64,000 nucleotides of DNA, taken from positions 62,001-126,000 of the forward strand of contig CANNZV010001158.1 in NCBI GenBank assembly GCA_947561585.1, given 5' to 3'. Every line of letters begins with the position of its first letter. The stretch's first letter is position 1. The position numbers and the translations under genes were made by a program. Source of the stretch: Caprella mutica. Lineage: Eukaryota > Arthropoda > Malacostraca > Amphipoda > Caprellidae. This document shows, one piece after another, positions 10,210-22,299 of the stretch. The notes under the pieces are model-generated. The model saw only the letters and a list, made by a program, of their open reading frames with translations, was not told the DNA's origin and made no database searches.

Positions 10210-12330
10210 TGCCGCTCGTTGCCGACATTGGCCTGGTTGCACGGGTACGTTAACCCAGCGTCTTGCCGACGTCTTTTAGTGCATGCACGATGGTAAACCA
10301 ATGTCGGCCGATACTGGCTAAGGTCGGATGCCTGCATCATTTAGACATTGGCTAGATGTACCACTGTTTGCTGGGATGTTACATACCAAATTATATCTTT
10401 TGAATTTATAAATATCTCGTGAATATATTCTTTTGTGTTGATATTTTTTTATTTAACCTAACAATCCTAATACAAATCAAAACAAATTTTTTAGCGGTAA
10501 CTAAATGAAATATACGCTAAAAGCCCATTCATTGGACGATTGCGAAAGTCTAGGCTAGAAATAAATTTATATGAAGAAATATTAATCAAGATTGTACTGA
10601 ATATAATGATACAGTACTTTATTCAACATTGCTTTGAAATTTTATTGGATTATAGCATCTAAAACTCGATACTAATGGTTTATTTGAGGAAAACATGACG
10701 TGAAACGCAACTATTTCATGTTTTACATAGCGATTAATTCCGTTTGTTATGACTGAGTATATCAGCTGTTAAAACTATAGACGGCGAGGTGTCCGGCCTG
10801 ATGAACTATAGACGGCTTTGAGTTAGACAGTTGCGTGAGCGTATATCTTATAAAGGGCCTGTTTCACGGTAGCGAGTTACTGTAGTGCAGCTACTCGCAC
10901 AGTGTGACCGCATCAGCCGAGTAACTGTCATGTGCAGGAGGTTAGTAAATGCATGCGAGTTGCTACGATTTTTTTTTGTTTTTACTCGCCACATGGGCGA
11001 GTCAGCCACTCGCTTGCGAAACTCTGATGTCAACTTGCATGGTGTTACAACATAACAGTAACTCGTACGTCATGCAGATATACCTAGGTTTTTTCTATTC
11101 TAAACTCGAATAATTTTGTATTCAATTAGTTAGCCGGTTTGTCATATTTTCGTTTGAATTTCGGCTTCAAATTGTTTGGGGTTTTATTTGATGGTTAATA
11201 AAGCACGTATATCTTATATGAGTTTTGAATTGCTATATTAAATATTATGAATAAAAAAAAAATAATATCCTATAATATTAATCAAATTAAATAAGAGTTA
11301 AATAAATTAATAAAATGTTAATTAATAAATGATAAAATATTAATTATTAATTAATAAAATATTAATCATTAATTAAATTAATAGAATATTAATTAAATTA
11401 ATAAATTGTTAATTACATTTATAAAAATATTAATTAATAAAAAGTTATTTATTTATGGAATAAATATTATAATACACCATGCGAGTGTAGGTTCCGTAAC
11501 TGCCTATTTTAAAGCAATCAGCTCGCACTTGTGTGACCGGGTGAGGCGAGTCGAGCTACTGGCATGCGAGTACAGTGGGACAGCTGCTGTCCACTGTCAC
11601 GACAGTAACTCGTGCCGTGTAACAAGGCCTTTAATTAGGGAGCCTAGTTTTCCCAGGCCATCTATAGTGTATCCTTGGTAGTACTGTCCTACAAATACAT
11701 TTTATAGATCGAAATCAGGAAAAAAATTGAAAGGTTGCCAATTCAAATTCAAAACTATATAATTTTACTTACCGTATTTTAACGAAATAATAATATTTCT
11801 ATATAAAATTAAATAGAAAGTATAATTTTCAATGTAAATAATTATTTCAAACGAAAAAATAACTTTTTCTACTAAATATATGAATTAACTAGCGTCCAAG
11901 CTCATTTTTATGAATGAAATTAATAAAGTATTAAATTAATAATTGAAGGGACAACAGGCCTATTTATACTGAATTGCCAGAAACTGCTACAATTTCATAG
12001 ATATACTTAATTGAGGATATTAAATTGGCTATTTGGTGTGATTAAAGTTGGGAGAGACCGATTGCACCTATTTACTATGATATTCTAGCGATAACTGCTA
12101 AATAGAACCGGTAGACCATATAATAAATATACTGGTACATCAAAAAATCACTGGATTGGTTAACCAATGTTTCTCTTCATTGAGCCTGTGCTGTTTGGAA
12201 AACGTTGGCCCAATGTCGTTTTCATAGCATTGGCCCAGTATGTAATAGCATTGGCGTGCCAATGTCTAATCGTGCCTTCACTTTGCCAACGTTTACCGAC
12301 GTTGGCCCGATAGTGCAATGTTATCAGGGT
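10210..12330. mobile_element. Possible composite element bounded by CCAATGTCGGC-type repeats
   Basis: Short motifs such as GCCGACATTGGCC, CCAATGTCGGCC, ACGTTGGCCCAATG and GACGTTGGCCC recur in both orientations at about 10220-10370 and 12190-12315, and not in between. The interior is AT-rich and contains a separate foldback unit. I read this as a degraded non-autonomous transposon with clustered terminal motifs. Exact ends and a target duplication were not found. Confidence 0.35.
10853..11636. mobile_element. Foldback/MITE with GAGTTACTGT terminal repeats
   Basis: The left end 'aaagggcctgtttcacgg' followed by GAGTTACTGT and many CTCGCA/ACTCG motifs is mirrored at the right end, whose reverse complement begins 'aaaggccttgttacacgg' followed by GAGTTACTGT. 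The arms are about 130 bp and the centre is very AT-rich (TTAATTAATAAA runs). A second, weaker inverted pair, CTATAGACGGC near 10772 and its mirror near 11655, lies just outside. Confidence 0.6.
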
Positions 12331-12767
12331 ACGGTACCTATATAGGTACCAAAATCGTGTAATAAACTAATAGTCTAATAGTTATATGTAGGGTAATCGT
12401 GCAGTTCCCGGACACTAAATACATGCCTCACTGTTTTGTATTATTCTCTGAAGTTAACACGTCTAGACATTTTTTGAAGGTATATAAAGATTATAAAAAT
12501 GTTAAATTAATTGAATATGAAAGAGGCACATGTGTGCGATCACTAATTTTTCCATAAATAGTAAATGAAATTAATGTACTGAAAACCCCATTTTATTGAG
12601 TTCTCGGACACATAAACTATTTATTTAGGGATCCCGGACAGTGGAGACATAACCTATACAGATAACCGGACACTTGTGTAATATCTGTTTTGATTAATCG
12701 GACAATAATGATTCCACCTATAATAAACTGTAATGAAAAGACAAAACTGCTGTATTAAATTTGAATT

Positions 12768-13126
12768 CAGTAGAACTCCTTTATAGTGAACTTAAACTAG
12801 TTTACTCACCTATAGAAGATATGAGAGACGAATAGAAAATTGCACTTTTCATCGCAGATTATACAAAATATTTCTTTTCTTATTGAAATAAATTGATTAT
12901 ACAGTTTTTCATTTCTCAGAATTCTAAAGATCAAGATGGTTCACTACACATGACTTCATTATAGGGGAGTTGCACTGGTAGAGCGGCATTTTCATAAAAT
13001 ATAACTAATTTACTATATAGAGATTCATAAAAAACTTATAGTCATATGTGGCAGATTAAACTAAATATGATCACTATACAGGATTCTACTATTCAGGATG
13101 CGGTTCACTATACAGGAGTTCAGTAT
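12768..13126. mobile_element. Small Tigger-like MITE in the left subterminal region
   Basis: GAACTCCTTTATAGTGAAC near 12774 and GTTCACTATACAGGAGTTC near 13102 form an inverted pair about 330 bp apart. The second is followed by CAGTATAGAGGACTCTTAA. The motif pattern resembles terminal repeats of Tigger-derived MITEs. No ORF lies between. The end positions are approximate. Confidence 0.5.
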
Positions 13127-15750
13127 AGAGGACTCTTAATTTACTGTATATATCCAACGTTATAATTAATTACATATTTGAAAGTTAAATTGAAACAACA
13201 GTATTGGTTTCATTGGTTTATTACAATAAAATAAATCTAGAAGGAAAATAATATATTGATGATACATAACTTATCTATCCCTTTTTATTAGAAAACTCAT
13301 AAAATTCATAAATATACCTAGATAACTTCATTAAATATCCTGGATAACAACATATCTATAGTTAAATCATAATCTAAATCACCATTAAATGGTTAATCAG
13401 TAGTTTTACGCTTTTTCTGCGACTGTTTGGTTTGTTTATCACACACTTTACATATTAAATTGAAGTTTTGAATCTCCTCTTCTGTCATTATTTCCACATC
13501 GCCAGTTAAACAGCTTCTGTGGAACCAACGAGCGCATTTATTGCATCCAATCCATTTTCTACCTTCATGCCAGTCCTCATCACCTAAACATCCTTGGCAT
13601 GTATTTTCGTAAGACTCCATGTCTATCTCCCCATCAGTTGAAGCAAGGTTTAGGTTATCTTCAGATAAACATGAAGATTTCTTTTTCGTTTTCGGTTAGA
13701 TTTTTCCTCTTTCTCTTGTTTCTTTTTCTCCCTCTCTTCTTTCCGTTTCTGTTTGTCTTTCGTTTCTTGCTCCTTCTTCCAGGGTACAGGAACATAAACG
13801 GGTATAGTACCTAGTAGACGACACAAAGATATGACGTCACCACATCAACACATTCCTTGTTTGTGACCGAGCGGCTCATAATTCCTCGTATTTGCATGTT
13901 AATTTCGAGAAGTTTGAAGTCATTTTATAGGGGTTTCGTGCAAAAGAAAAGCGGATATGGCGATTGAACCTTAAAGTTGAATATATAGATATAATTCAGG
14001 TGTGTTTTTATTGTTCATTTCTTTAACTTATCTATTAAAAATAGGGTCTTGAAAATATGCTACCTAGGAGCCTAAATTAGTGCTAGTTAACTGCTAAATT
14101 GTAGTTCCTATGAATAACAAATAAGAAAAAAATAATGGAAATACAATTTAACCAATGCCTAGTTAGTAATTGATAAGAAAAAATTCAATTTAAAAGTGAT
14201 TAAGTTTAAGTAGGTTTTTCCATGTTTCAAAGTGTGGTCAGAGTCGCCATTTTGAGTCACCCGGTGGTCACGTCAAACTATAGATTCAATCAGCTGATTA
14301 CCATACCCTATGTTACTGTATCCTGCCTTCTTCTCTTGTTTGACTTTCATTAAGGTATAATATTCCTTCCCAGAAATAGCAGCTGGCACTTTAGCTTTGA
14401 ATGAAATCGATTTTCTTCTAAGAATTGAATTCTCGGACAGTTTTAAGTAATCTTTAAAAGAGGACAAATCATTGGAATCAACATTATTGGACGATAATTG
14501 TGAAGACAAAGTTGCAAAAGGTTTAATTACAGGAGAAACGAATGATTTAGAAGTCCAATTCTTACCAGTAAATTCAAAAGATTTACTTCTTGGTTTTGTT
14601 TGTACGAATCCAGCAACTGGAGTAGCAAATGAAGGTCCAAATTTTTGCTTACTAGGTCCAGCTACTGACAATACAGATGATTTGTCAGATATTGAAGGAA
14701 GGGATGATTTGGCGAAATGTGTGAAAACATTGGACTTGGCAGAATAAGAAGAAGCAGTCAATGTGATAGCAGTCGATGTAGCAGTTGAGAGGGAAATAGA
14801 GGATATGGCAGTCACTGGCGAAACAAACAGTTTTTTAATTCTTGATGAATCAGATGATCAATTATCTAATAGTTGAGTAGAAGATTTATCACCTACAGTC
14901 AAAGAAGAGCAAGGTATGTTCAACGGTAAATCATTTAAACATTGGGATACTTCAAAAACAGAAGATACTGGTACGGAAATAACCGGAGGACCTGATGACA
15001 TTTCATAAGATCTGGACACAACAACTCTTTTAATTGAAGCATCACACACTTTCGGGACATTTACATTTGGTGAATCATTTTCGATTAGTATGGAGTCGCA
15101 TGCATCTTCATGCCCATGATCAGTTCGGAATCATTCAATAAATCAATATTTGTACGTTCCTCTTCAACCAAAATTCTATTCTGGTATTGGACAGTTTCAG
15201 TCAGGGAATTTTCTACCTCTTTGCTAACTTCACTACTGTTGAATAAGTCTTTTTACGGATTTGTATATCCGCCAAAGCTTTCCGAAACTTGTTTCATCTA
15301 CTTAATCATAACCCTCTTCTTCACGCTTCTTAAACAGCTCTTTCTCCTCTTGTGAAATAATATTTTCAATCTTTATCAACATCGTCCAATTCCAAGTTTC
15401 TCTTTCTGATGCAAGTATTCTTTATTATTTTCCAGGTTCCATTTGCTAACACTTTCTTTGTCAATTAATTTTCTGTAACCCACACTATTAGGATTGAATG
15501 GAAGCAAGCCAGTGTTCTTAAAACCTGCAACAGTATTACTTCTCATAGTTGAAGATTTCCAGGCTTTGTCAAACACAGGAAAAAAATGATTTTTTGTCAT
15601 TGGAACGCGATGCAGTTCCTTGAATTCATCAATGCTCTTGTTCCAGCACTTTTTTAGGAGGCCGAAAACAGCGACATCTAATAGTTGAAGAATATGGCTA
15701 CTATGTGGTGGAAAACAGTACAAGATTATTCCGTGGTCACGACAAAATTC

Positions 15751-16933
15751 GGTTGACAGACGTTTCGTCGATAGACGTTTCGCCGACAGACGTTTTGTCG
15801 ACAGACGTTTCGTCGACAAGACGTTTCGTCGACAGGACTTTTCGTCGACAAGACGTTTCGTCGACAAGACGTTTCGTCGACAAATTTTCATAAAATGGAT
15901 ATTAACACACTGTAATGTTATAAAACATGTACTTTAACAGAATAACGTATCAAACGACCAAATTATGAAATAGAATAATGGTAAGGAGGAAAACTATTCA
16001 ATAAATTTCAATCGTTTTTCTACTTTAATACTAAACCAAAACTATTCAATGATAACAAATTATTTTAAAGTAATTTAATAATTTTGGGAAGAGTTTCGTG
16101 TGTGATTATAAAAAATTAAAACCATTTCCTCTCAAAATTTACATTCAATCTATACTATAATAAGTCATTTTCACTTGGTAAATGCCCACTGTTCGACTAC
16201 TGCGGGTTATCTGTAATGAGTGGTAATCCTTCATTAAAAGTCAAGATTTTATACAAAAAACAAGCCGTTGAATGTGTATTGATACTAAGGTTATTGTTTT
16301 ACCAAAAAGTGATTCTTTGAAACCTGTAGATGGCTTTAAAATACAAAAGTTCAGAGTTATCGAACGATATCCCATCTTCGAATTAGTGATCCTCCAAGAA
16401 AAATATGAGCTTATTACACAATATTGTAGAACTAATATTTTTTTATAAATATTCTTAAAGTACTCGAAACGACACATTTACCCAAACCAACATGGCAAGA
16501 TACTAATAGGCAGTTGTGATACGAGGCTACTTATAGACAAATAATTAAATTTTAGAATGCTCTTTGTGTGTGGATACAGTCATTTAGATTTCAATAATTT
16601 CATTATTTGATGCGATATATATTTTATAGTTTTGTCTTACATATAAAATTTTTCAAATTACTTTTAAATAATTTGTTATCATTGAATAGTTTTGGTTTAG
16701 TATTAAAGTAGACAAACGATTGAAATTTATTGAATAGTTTTCTTCCTTACCATTATTCTATTTCATAATTTGGTCGTTTGATACGTTATTCTGTTAAAGT
16801 ACATGTTTTATAACATTAGAGTGTGTCAATATCCATTTTACGAAAATTTGTCGACGAAACGTCTTGTCGACGAAAAGTCCTGTCGACAAAACGTCTGTCG
16901 GCGAAACGTCTGTCGACGAAACGTCTGCACACC
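15751..16933. mobile_element. Foldback element FB1 with exact 8-bp target duplication
   Basis: The element is flanked on both sides by CAAAATTC (15743-15750 and 16934-16941). The outer ends carry tandem 'gacgtttcgtcgacagac' motifs (left) and their inverse (right). These are followed by long inverted arms of about 330 bp that share, for example, TTCAATGATAACAAATTATT and its mirror near 16670. Removing the element plus one CAAAATTC rejoins the transposase frame as SEF-CRDHG, which confirms an insertion. An 8-bp duplication fits hAT, P or Merlin-type elements. No coding capacity. Confidence 0.92.
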
Positions 16934-17805
16934 CAAAATTCAGATACAGTCAAATTGATGTGGTTGCTATGACCATCCATAAACACCACAATTGGAAAAG
17001 TAACATCATTCCGAATACATGGATAAAATCAGGGGCGTATCTGGGATTCGGTCAAAGGGGGGGCACTTTTCAAAAAAAATTTAATGTCCGAAAAAAATCT
17101 ACGGATCAATCCTCAGACTTGAAGAAATTTCAGTTATTTGATTACTTTAATTGCTTTGAACATGCTTACACTGTGACTGTGTTCAATAAGAAGCGTAATT
17201 CTTAAATTACGAATTGGGAGAACTTAAAATGATTCAAGTTTTATTATGCATACGTCATTTTGTTCATAAAGAGTGGATTTTAACATCCCATTAATATTAG
17301 CATTGATCTTCAACCTTGAAAATGTTTCTGAATTTGAGAAGAAATGCATCGTCCAGTACTCTGTAGTTTGCCAAAACACCTTCTTCTTCAACAGTAAGCC
17401 GAGAATTCATGCTTCACTCCAAGAAAAATGAAGAGCGGCTAAATCTTACCACCTGAATAAGTTCACAAGAGTTCGTGGTCTTTTCAATAAGACGGCTGCT
17501 ATAATCTATCCACAAGAAAAAGCAAGTGCAAATAAAACCAAAATGAACAGAAGCAGTGATTCAGGAGGCGAAGATTTTCTTAGAAGAAACCCATATAGTT
17601 GTTCTCTCAGAAAAAAACTTCTCAGCAGATTTCGTGAAAGATCGTCACACATGATCTTCGTTTCTGTTTTTACCAACACACTTCATTTCAACCATTAATT
17701 GATGTGCACGAAGCACAGAGAAGTCAATTTTGTCAGTGGATTCTGCAGCAACCATCCAACGAGAGTTTCCTTTGCCTACATCAGTAAAAAAACACATCGA
17801 AAAAA

Positions 17806-18625
17806 CGGTGCTAGGACGTTTCGTACCCGGACGTTTCGTTACTTGGACGAATCGTTACCAGATTTTTAGTTCCAAATCGCTACAAAAGATTTTTATAATT
17901 TGAAATGAATATAGACTAAAAAATATACCAATCCCATACGTTATAAATATGACTGAATTTTTTTTCTGTGCTGAACCTATTACCAGAAATTTCCAAACAT
18001 ATTAGAAAATAGTATATAAGAATATGAATAAAGAGTTGAACTGTTATACAATATAGCCCTTTCTTATATGATCGAAAATAGTTATTACTTTCGCAAAATT
18101 GCGGAAGGTTATGTTTCTTTCATTAAGTTATTTTCATTCGGTATCTTATAACATCTGTTATTTGAATTTTACCCTAACGTTAAAATATTTTCGGAGATAT
18201 CAATAACAAAAGATTTTCCTAATGTAGGCAGTAGAGCAAGCTCTGAGTTCTCAGACTGAACCACATTTTCGATCATGTGAGGAAAAATAATATATAATTA
18301 TTGTTATTTAATTTCTATATCGATTAGTATCCATGATATTTCACTTCCAGCTTTTCTAATCAAAGACATTAAGTGATGATTATTAATTTTAATACCTCTG
18401 ATTATAATCAATATATAACCAAATGAATAAAAAATGTTTAAAAAGTAGACATTATTTTTAAAGTAGAATAAATTTATAATGTATGGGATTGGTATAAAAT
18501 GTAGTCGGCACCACATTTCAAATAAAAAAAATAGTTTCCTTTTCTTAAAACATAACTAGTACGAAACGTCCTAGTAACGAAATGTCCTAGTAAGGAACCG
18601 TCCATTAACGAAACGTCCGGTCACC
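17806..18625. mobile_element. Foldback element FB2 nested in the palindrome, 8-bp target duplication
   Basis: CGAAAAAA occurs at 17798-17805 and 18626-18633. The ends carry repeated GGACGTTTCGTTAC-type motifs, direct on the left (17813-17860) and inverted on the right (18560-18620). The interior is AT-rich with no ORF. It interrupts only the left arm of the surrounding palindrome, so it arrived after that element formed. The end motif (GACGTTTCGT) is shared with FB1, so FB1 and FB2 are probably related families. Confidence 0.85.
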
Positions 18626-18771
18626 CGAAAAAACAATTGAGTGTAGACTAAGGAAAATCCTCGAAATATCAACGGAATAAATGATAGGTATGATGCTAAG
18701 GTAATATCCTTATTGCCATTATTAATTGAATGGATTAAATCGTTCATGCATTCCTTGACGATGATGGCAAC

Positions 18772-19200
18772 TTGTCATCGGTTATTGGTGTTTTATATCT
18801 CAGATTGCTCCAGGACATTATTTGGCCCAGACTGCACCATTCTGCAACTCATTCTTCACTTTGGTGGATGCAAGACGGCTCTCCGTCACATTGCACAAAT
18901 ACAGCTGTAGAGTCTCTCAATGAAAAGTTTCGAGGTCGATTCATTGGCAGAAGAACGGAAAATCCCTGGCCAGCACACAGTCAAGATCTCAGCGCTTTGG
19001 ATTTTTACTTCTTCTTCTTGACTGCTGCAAACTTGAGTTTATATATGAAAAAGAAGAAAATTCCATTGTGTCTCTTATACAAAGTGTTTAAAGTTCTGCT
19101 GAAATATATTACCAGGAGACCCCAAGAAATTTTGCAAGAATGTTTTGAAGATTGCTTCGTTCTGTCTTTGGTAGGGCCTCAGGAGATGTGCCTCATATGA
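18772..19200 (+). pseudogene. Tc1/mariner-superfamily transposase fragment (DD41D spacing)
   Basis: The frame contains WMQDGSPSHC, then FRGRFIGRRTENPWPAHSQD, then LDFYF. This is the second-to-third catalytic Asp segment of an IS630/Tc1/mariner transposase, with 41 residues between the two Asp. The first Asp and the N-terminus are degraded. A second, inverted and more decayed copy of the same upstream sequence lies at about 19647-19860, as part of the enclosing palindrome. Confidence 0.6.
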
Positions 19201-21939
19201 TAGAGGACAATATATGTTTAATAATAATACTTTCTTTTCCATCAACGTGGTGTATCTATGATGACAATTGATGCATTAGAAGTGCTTCTAATTCGCAATT
19301 GAAAAATGTCGTTTCTGATGGAACACAGTGTATGTATTTTATAGTCCATTTGATGTGTTTTAGGTCTAATAGACTGTTAGTCAATAACTTAATCATAATA
19401 TTCAATCATTGGCTGCAGCAAAACTCATCAAAACCATATCATTCATTATACGCTGTGTTCCATCAGATGCGAATTAGAAGCATTTAAAATAAGTCAAACA
19501 TCATTAGAGTTACATCACTTTTTAGGAAAAGAAAGATTTTTATTATTATTAATCATTTTATTCATTTATACTATCATATCATATGAGGCACATTTCCTGA
19601 GGTCCTACAGAACTTCTGCAAATCACTCGACCTCGAAACTTTTTATTTAAAATACTGGAGCTGCATTTGTGCAATGTGGTCTTGCATCCACCAAAGTGAA
19701 GAAGTTGCAGGCTGAGCCAAATAATGTGCTGGAGCAATCAGAGTTTTGTAACACCATTAACCGATGACAAGTTGCCATATTCGTTAAGGAATGCTTGAAC
19801 AATTGGAACCATTCCATTAATAATTGCAACGAAGATCATCACCTAAGCATCATACCTATCATTTGTTTTCCAGATATTTCGAGGATTTTCATTCGTATTT
19901 TTTCGATGTGTTTTTGATGGAGGCAAATTAATTTTTCGTCTGTCCAAACGATTCAATTGGCAATGTTGGATGGTTGCTGCATAATCCACTCACAAAAACG
20001 CTATTTATTTGGTTTTCGTTAATGGTCGAACTGAAGTTCAATGATAAAAACGGAAACTAAATGGATGTATGACGATTCTCCACCACGTGGTTTTGGTGTG
20101 GATGAAATCTGCTGAAAATTTTTTCTGAGAGAAAAACTATTGGTTTCTTAAAAAAACTCTTCACCTCCTGAATCGCAGTTTGTGTTTTTTTGGTTTTGTA
20201 TTCATTAGCTTTTTCTTGTGAATAGACCAGTTTCATTGAAGAGACCACGAACTCTTGTGAAGTCACCCTTCCATTCATCTTGGGAAAGCATAAATTTTCG
20301 GCGTACTGTTGAAGAAGAAGGTGTTTTGGCAAACTACAGAGTACAAGGCGATGCATTTCTTCTCAAATTCAAAAACATTTTTAAATTGAAGAACAATGAT
20401 AATATTAATAGGGTGATAGAAATGGCTTACACATAATACGACTTGAAGCAATTTAATTTCTCCAATTTCGCAATTTAAAATGACGATTTTGATGGAATAC
20501 AGTGTTCAAGCATGTCAAAAGCAATAAAAAATAATAAAACAATTGAAATTTCTTCAATTTGGAAGATTAATCTATATATATTTATTAATCCGTAGAATTA
20601 TTTTTAAAAAGTTCAGACCTCAAGGGTCTGAACATCTCTCCCAAATGCCAACTCCCCCCCCCCCTTGTATACGCTCCTGGATAAAATAGCCTAGAAATCC
20701 ATGTGAAGAAGTTAGTCGCTGTCATCCATCCATTCGGGCTATAGCCAACATCAAAATCCGACTCATCAACACCACTGAAATTATAACTTGGTTGCCTTTT
20801 TCCCGGGAAGATAACTAATGGATTAGAGAAGGTACCTGCTCCTGACACACAAGAGAGAACTGTTATTTGCTCTTTTGTCTCAGGTGTTATTCTTTACACA
20901 TTTTTCTTCCTTTTTCAGTAATAACTTTCATCTTCCCGTTTGTGCCCACTTTAATCTAAATTGAAGACTCGATTGGCATTATTTACAGTGAAAAATTCAT
21001 CAGCTTTTAGGTTATGCTCCTCTTCAAGAAATTTCTCTAAATTCTTGAACCATTCACGAATACAATATTCCGATAACATTACCCTCTGAGATCCTAAATT
21101 TTCTGGAGTTCGTGCAGAAAACTTAGGGTGTCTTTTTATAAATCCATAGACCCAACACAAACTAGGTTTATTGTCGATGAATTTTTTTTGGGGAGGGATT
21201 ACATAACCATTTTTTTCGGCCTCATCTAGTATCTCTTTAACAATCAACGGAATTCTGTTCCTCACAATGCCATTTCCAATATCAGCCATACTGGTCATCT
21301 GAGAGGTACGTCGATGGCCCAGGTTTGAGTGCTGAGAGGGACGTTTTCTCATTAATTTTGTCACTTAGAGTAGATCTTGGAATATTGTACTTATCAGAAG
21401 CTTCACGATAAGACTTCCCATCTTTTATTTCGGCAATGGCTTTCAACAGACATTTTTGAGTGTACTGCTTCGCATTTGATTTTTTAGGCATGCTTGCAAT
21501 AAAGAAAAATACTTTAATAAGAAACAAATGAAAGTGTCCGGATATATATTTATATAAAATGTTACCGGACACTCGTGTCCGAGAACTATAATTTAATAAT
21601 ATTTCATATAGCTACAGATCTCGTACATTCATTAAAATTGTGAAGCAATTATCGTTATTATTTCTCTTTTGATTATTTACATCGTTATTACGATGCAGTT
21701 CAATATGACGAGTACCTAGTTAAAAATTTGAATTAGAACATCGAAAAAATCAATTTTTATCAAAGACAAAAATAACACTCGCAAAATTTATAATGATCTG
21801 TTTTGAAGAAAAAAGTTTTATAAGTTAATTTTTATTGTGTAATAAGGATTTACTTACTTTTATATTCAGTTACATAGAACCAGAAAATCTTCAACCTTTC
21901 AGTGCGTACATTCGTGACATTTCTAAGTTTCCTAAAGGT

Positions 21940-22232
21940 CCTCTTCAGGCTCCGGGAAAAAAATGAGTATACTACATAATATTATAGAACTAAGGTCTAC
22001 GATCATTATTCCGCAAACTGCATACAATTAGGTTCAATATATTTTATTATTTGCTTTTAAAGATTTTTAATACTCTGTGAGCATCAATTGAGCGAATCAC
22101 TAACCTGACGCCGAGAAAGAAGATTAAATTAAAAATCTGCTATCAAATTTGATGGAGTTTGCAGTAAAATGATAAGAAACATTAGTCTCGTTGATTTAAG
22201 CAATAAAAAAAATTTGCTTGGAGGGGACCTGG
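21940..22232. mobile_element. MITE family M1, short copy
   Basis: The left end AAAGGTCCTCTTCAGGCTCC and the reverse complement of the right end (AGGTCCCCTCCAAGCAAATT) are imperfect inverted repeats. A longer relative of the same sequence lies at 60427-61008 in an intron of the channel gene. The inner block 'ataatattatagaactaagg' plus 'attattccgcaaactgcata' is nearly identical in both. Confidence 0.7.
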
Positions 22233-22299
22233 TTATCATTTTCACAAAGATTAAAAAGTGTCCGACAACTCTTTATGTCCGGGAACTGCACGATTACCC

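Larger units (their letters stand above)
17030..20679. mobile_element. 3.65 kb giant palindromic transposon with exact 8-bp target duplication
   Basis: GATAAAAT flanks both ends (17022-17029 and 20680-20687). The terminal repeats are CAGGGGCGTAT and the mirror of CAGGAGCGTAT. The inverted similarity is not confined to the ends. Segments at about 17280-17805 and 18634-18990 on the left correspond, inverted and diverged, to about 19580-20400 on the right, so the element is one large hairpin around a loop at about 19000-19570. The loop has its own inverted pair (TCTGATGGAACACAG near 19315 and its mirror near 19450). The arms carry DD41D-type transposase fragments. Excision restores the Tigger frame at FYP-CIRN. 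Confidence 0.88.
13393..21491 (-). pseudogene. Pogo/Tigger-type transposase with C-terminal PHD finger, disrupted
   Basis: The start ATG is at 21491 (MPKKSNAKQYTQKCL). The parts in order are: a psq-type helix-turn-helix with SYREASDKYNIPRSTLSDKI; a frameshift near 21295; a CENP-B-type DNA-binding segment with KKFIDNKPSLCWVYGFIKRH; the first catalytic region RVFNLD, followed by TAA (20951-20953) where the family normally has Glu; VIFPGKRQ and WMTATNFFTWISRL; FMDGHSNH, carrying the second catalytic Asp (about 16985); and PHSSHILQLLDVAVFGLLKK, carrying the third (about 15690). A low-complexity Ser/Thr-rich stretch follows (15049-14273). Last comes a PHD-type zinc finger (13620-13393) with CQGC, CNKC, WFHRSC and CKVC. 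The catalytic domain is split twice by insertions. Frameshift, stops and insertions make it inactive. Confidence 0.85.
12391..22299 (-). mobile_element. 9.9 kb pogo/Tigger-type DNA transposon with nested insertions
   Basis: The terminal inverted repeats begin GGGTAATCGTGCAGTTCCCG at 12391 and end with the exact reverse complement at 22299, and both copies continue into GACA. Each end is flanked by TA (12389-12390 and 22300-22301), the target duplication of the Tc1/mariner/pogo superfamily. Subterminal CGGACA motifs recur near 12406, 12601, 12646, 12667 and 12700, and inverted near 21535, 21565, 22259 and 22276; these are candidate transposase-binding sites. The element carries a minus-strand transposase pseudogene. 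At least five smaller elements lie within it. Without its two large nested insertions it would be about 5 kb. Confidence 0.9.

Noticed and set aside
14472..14747. Plus-strand 91-codon ORF
   Set aside because: Antisense of the low-complexity Ser/Thr-rich part of the transposase region.
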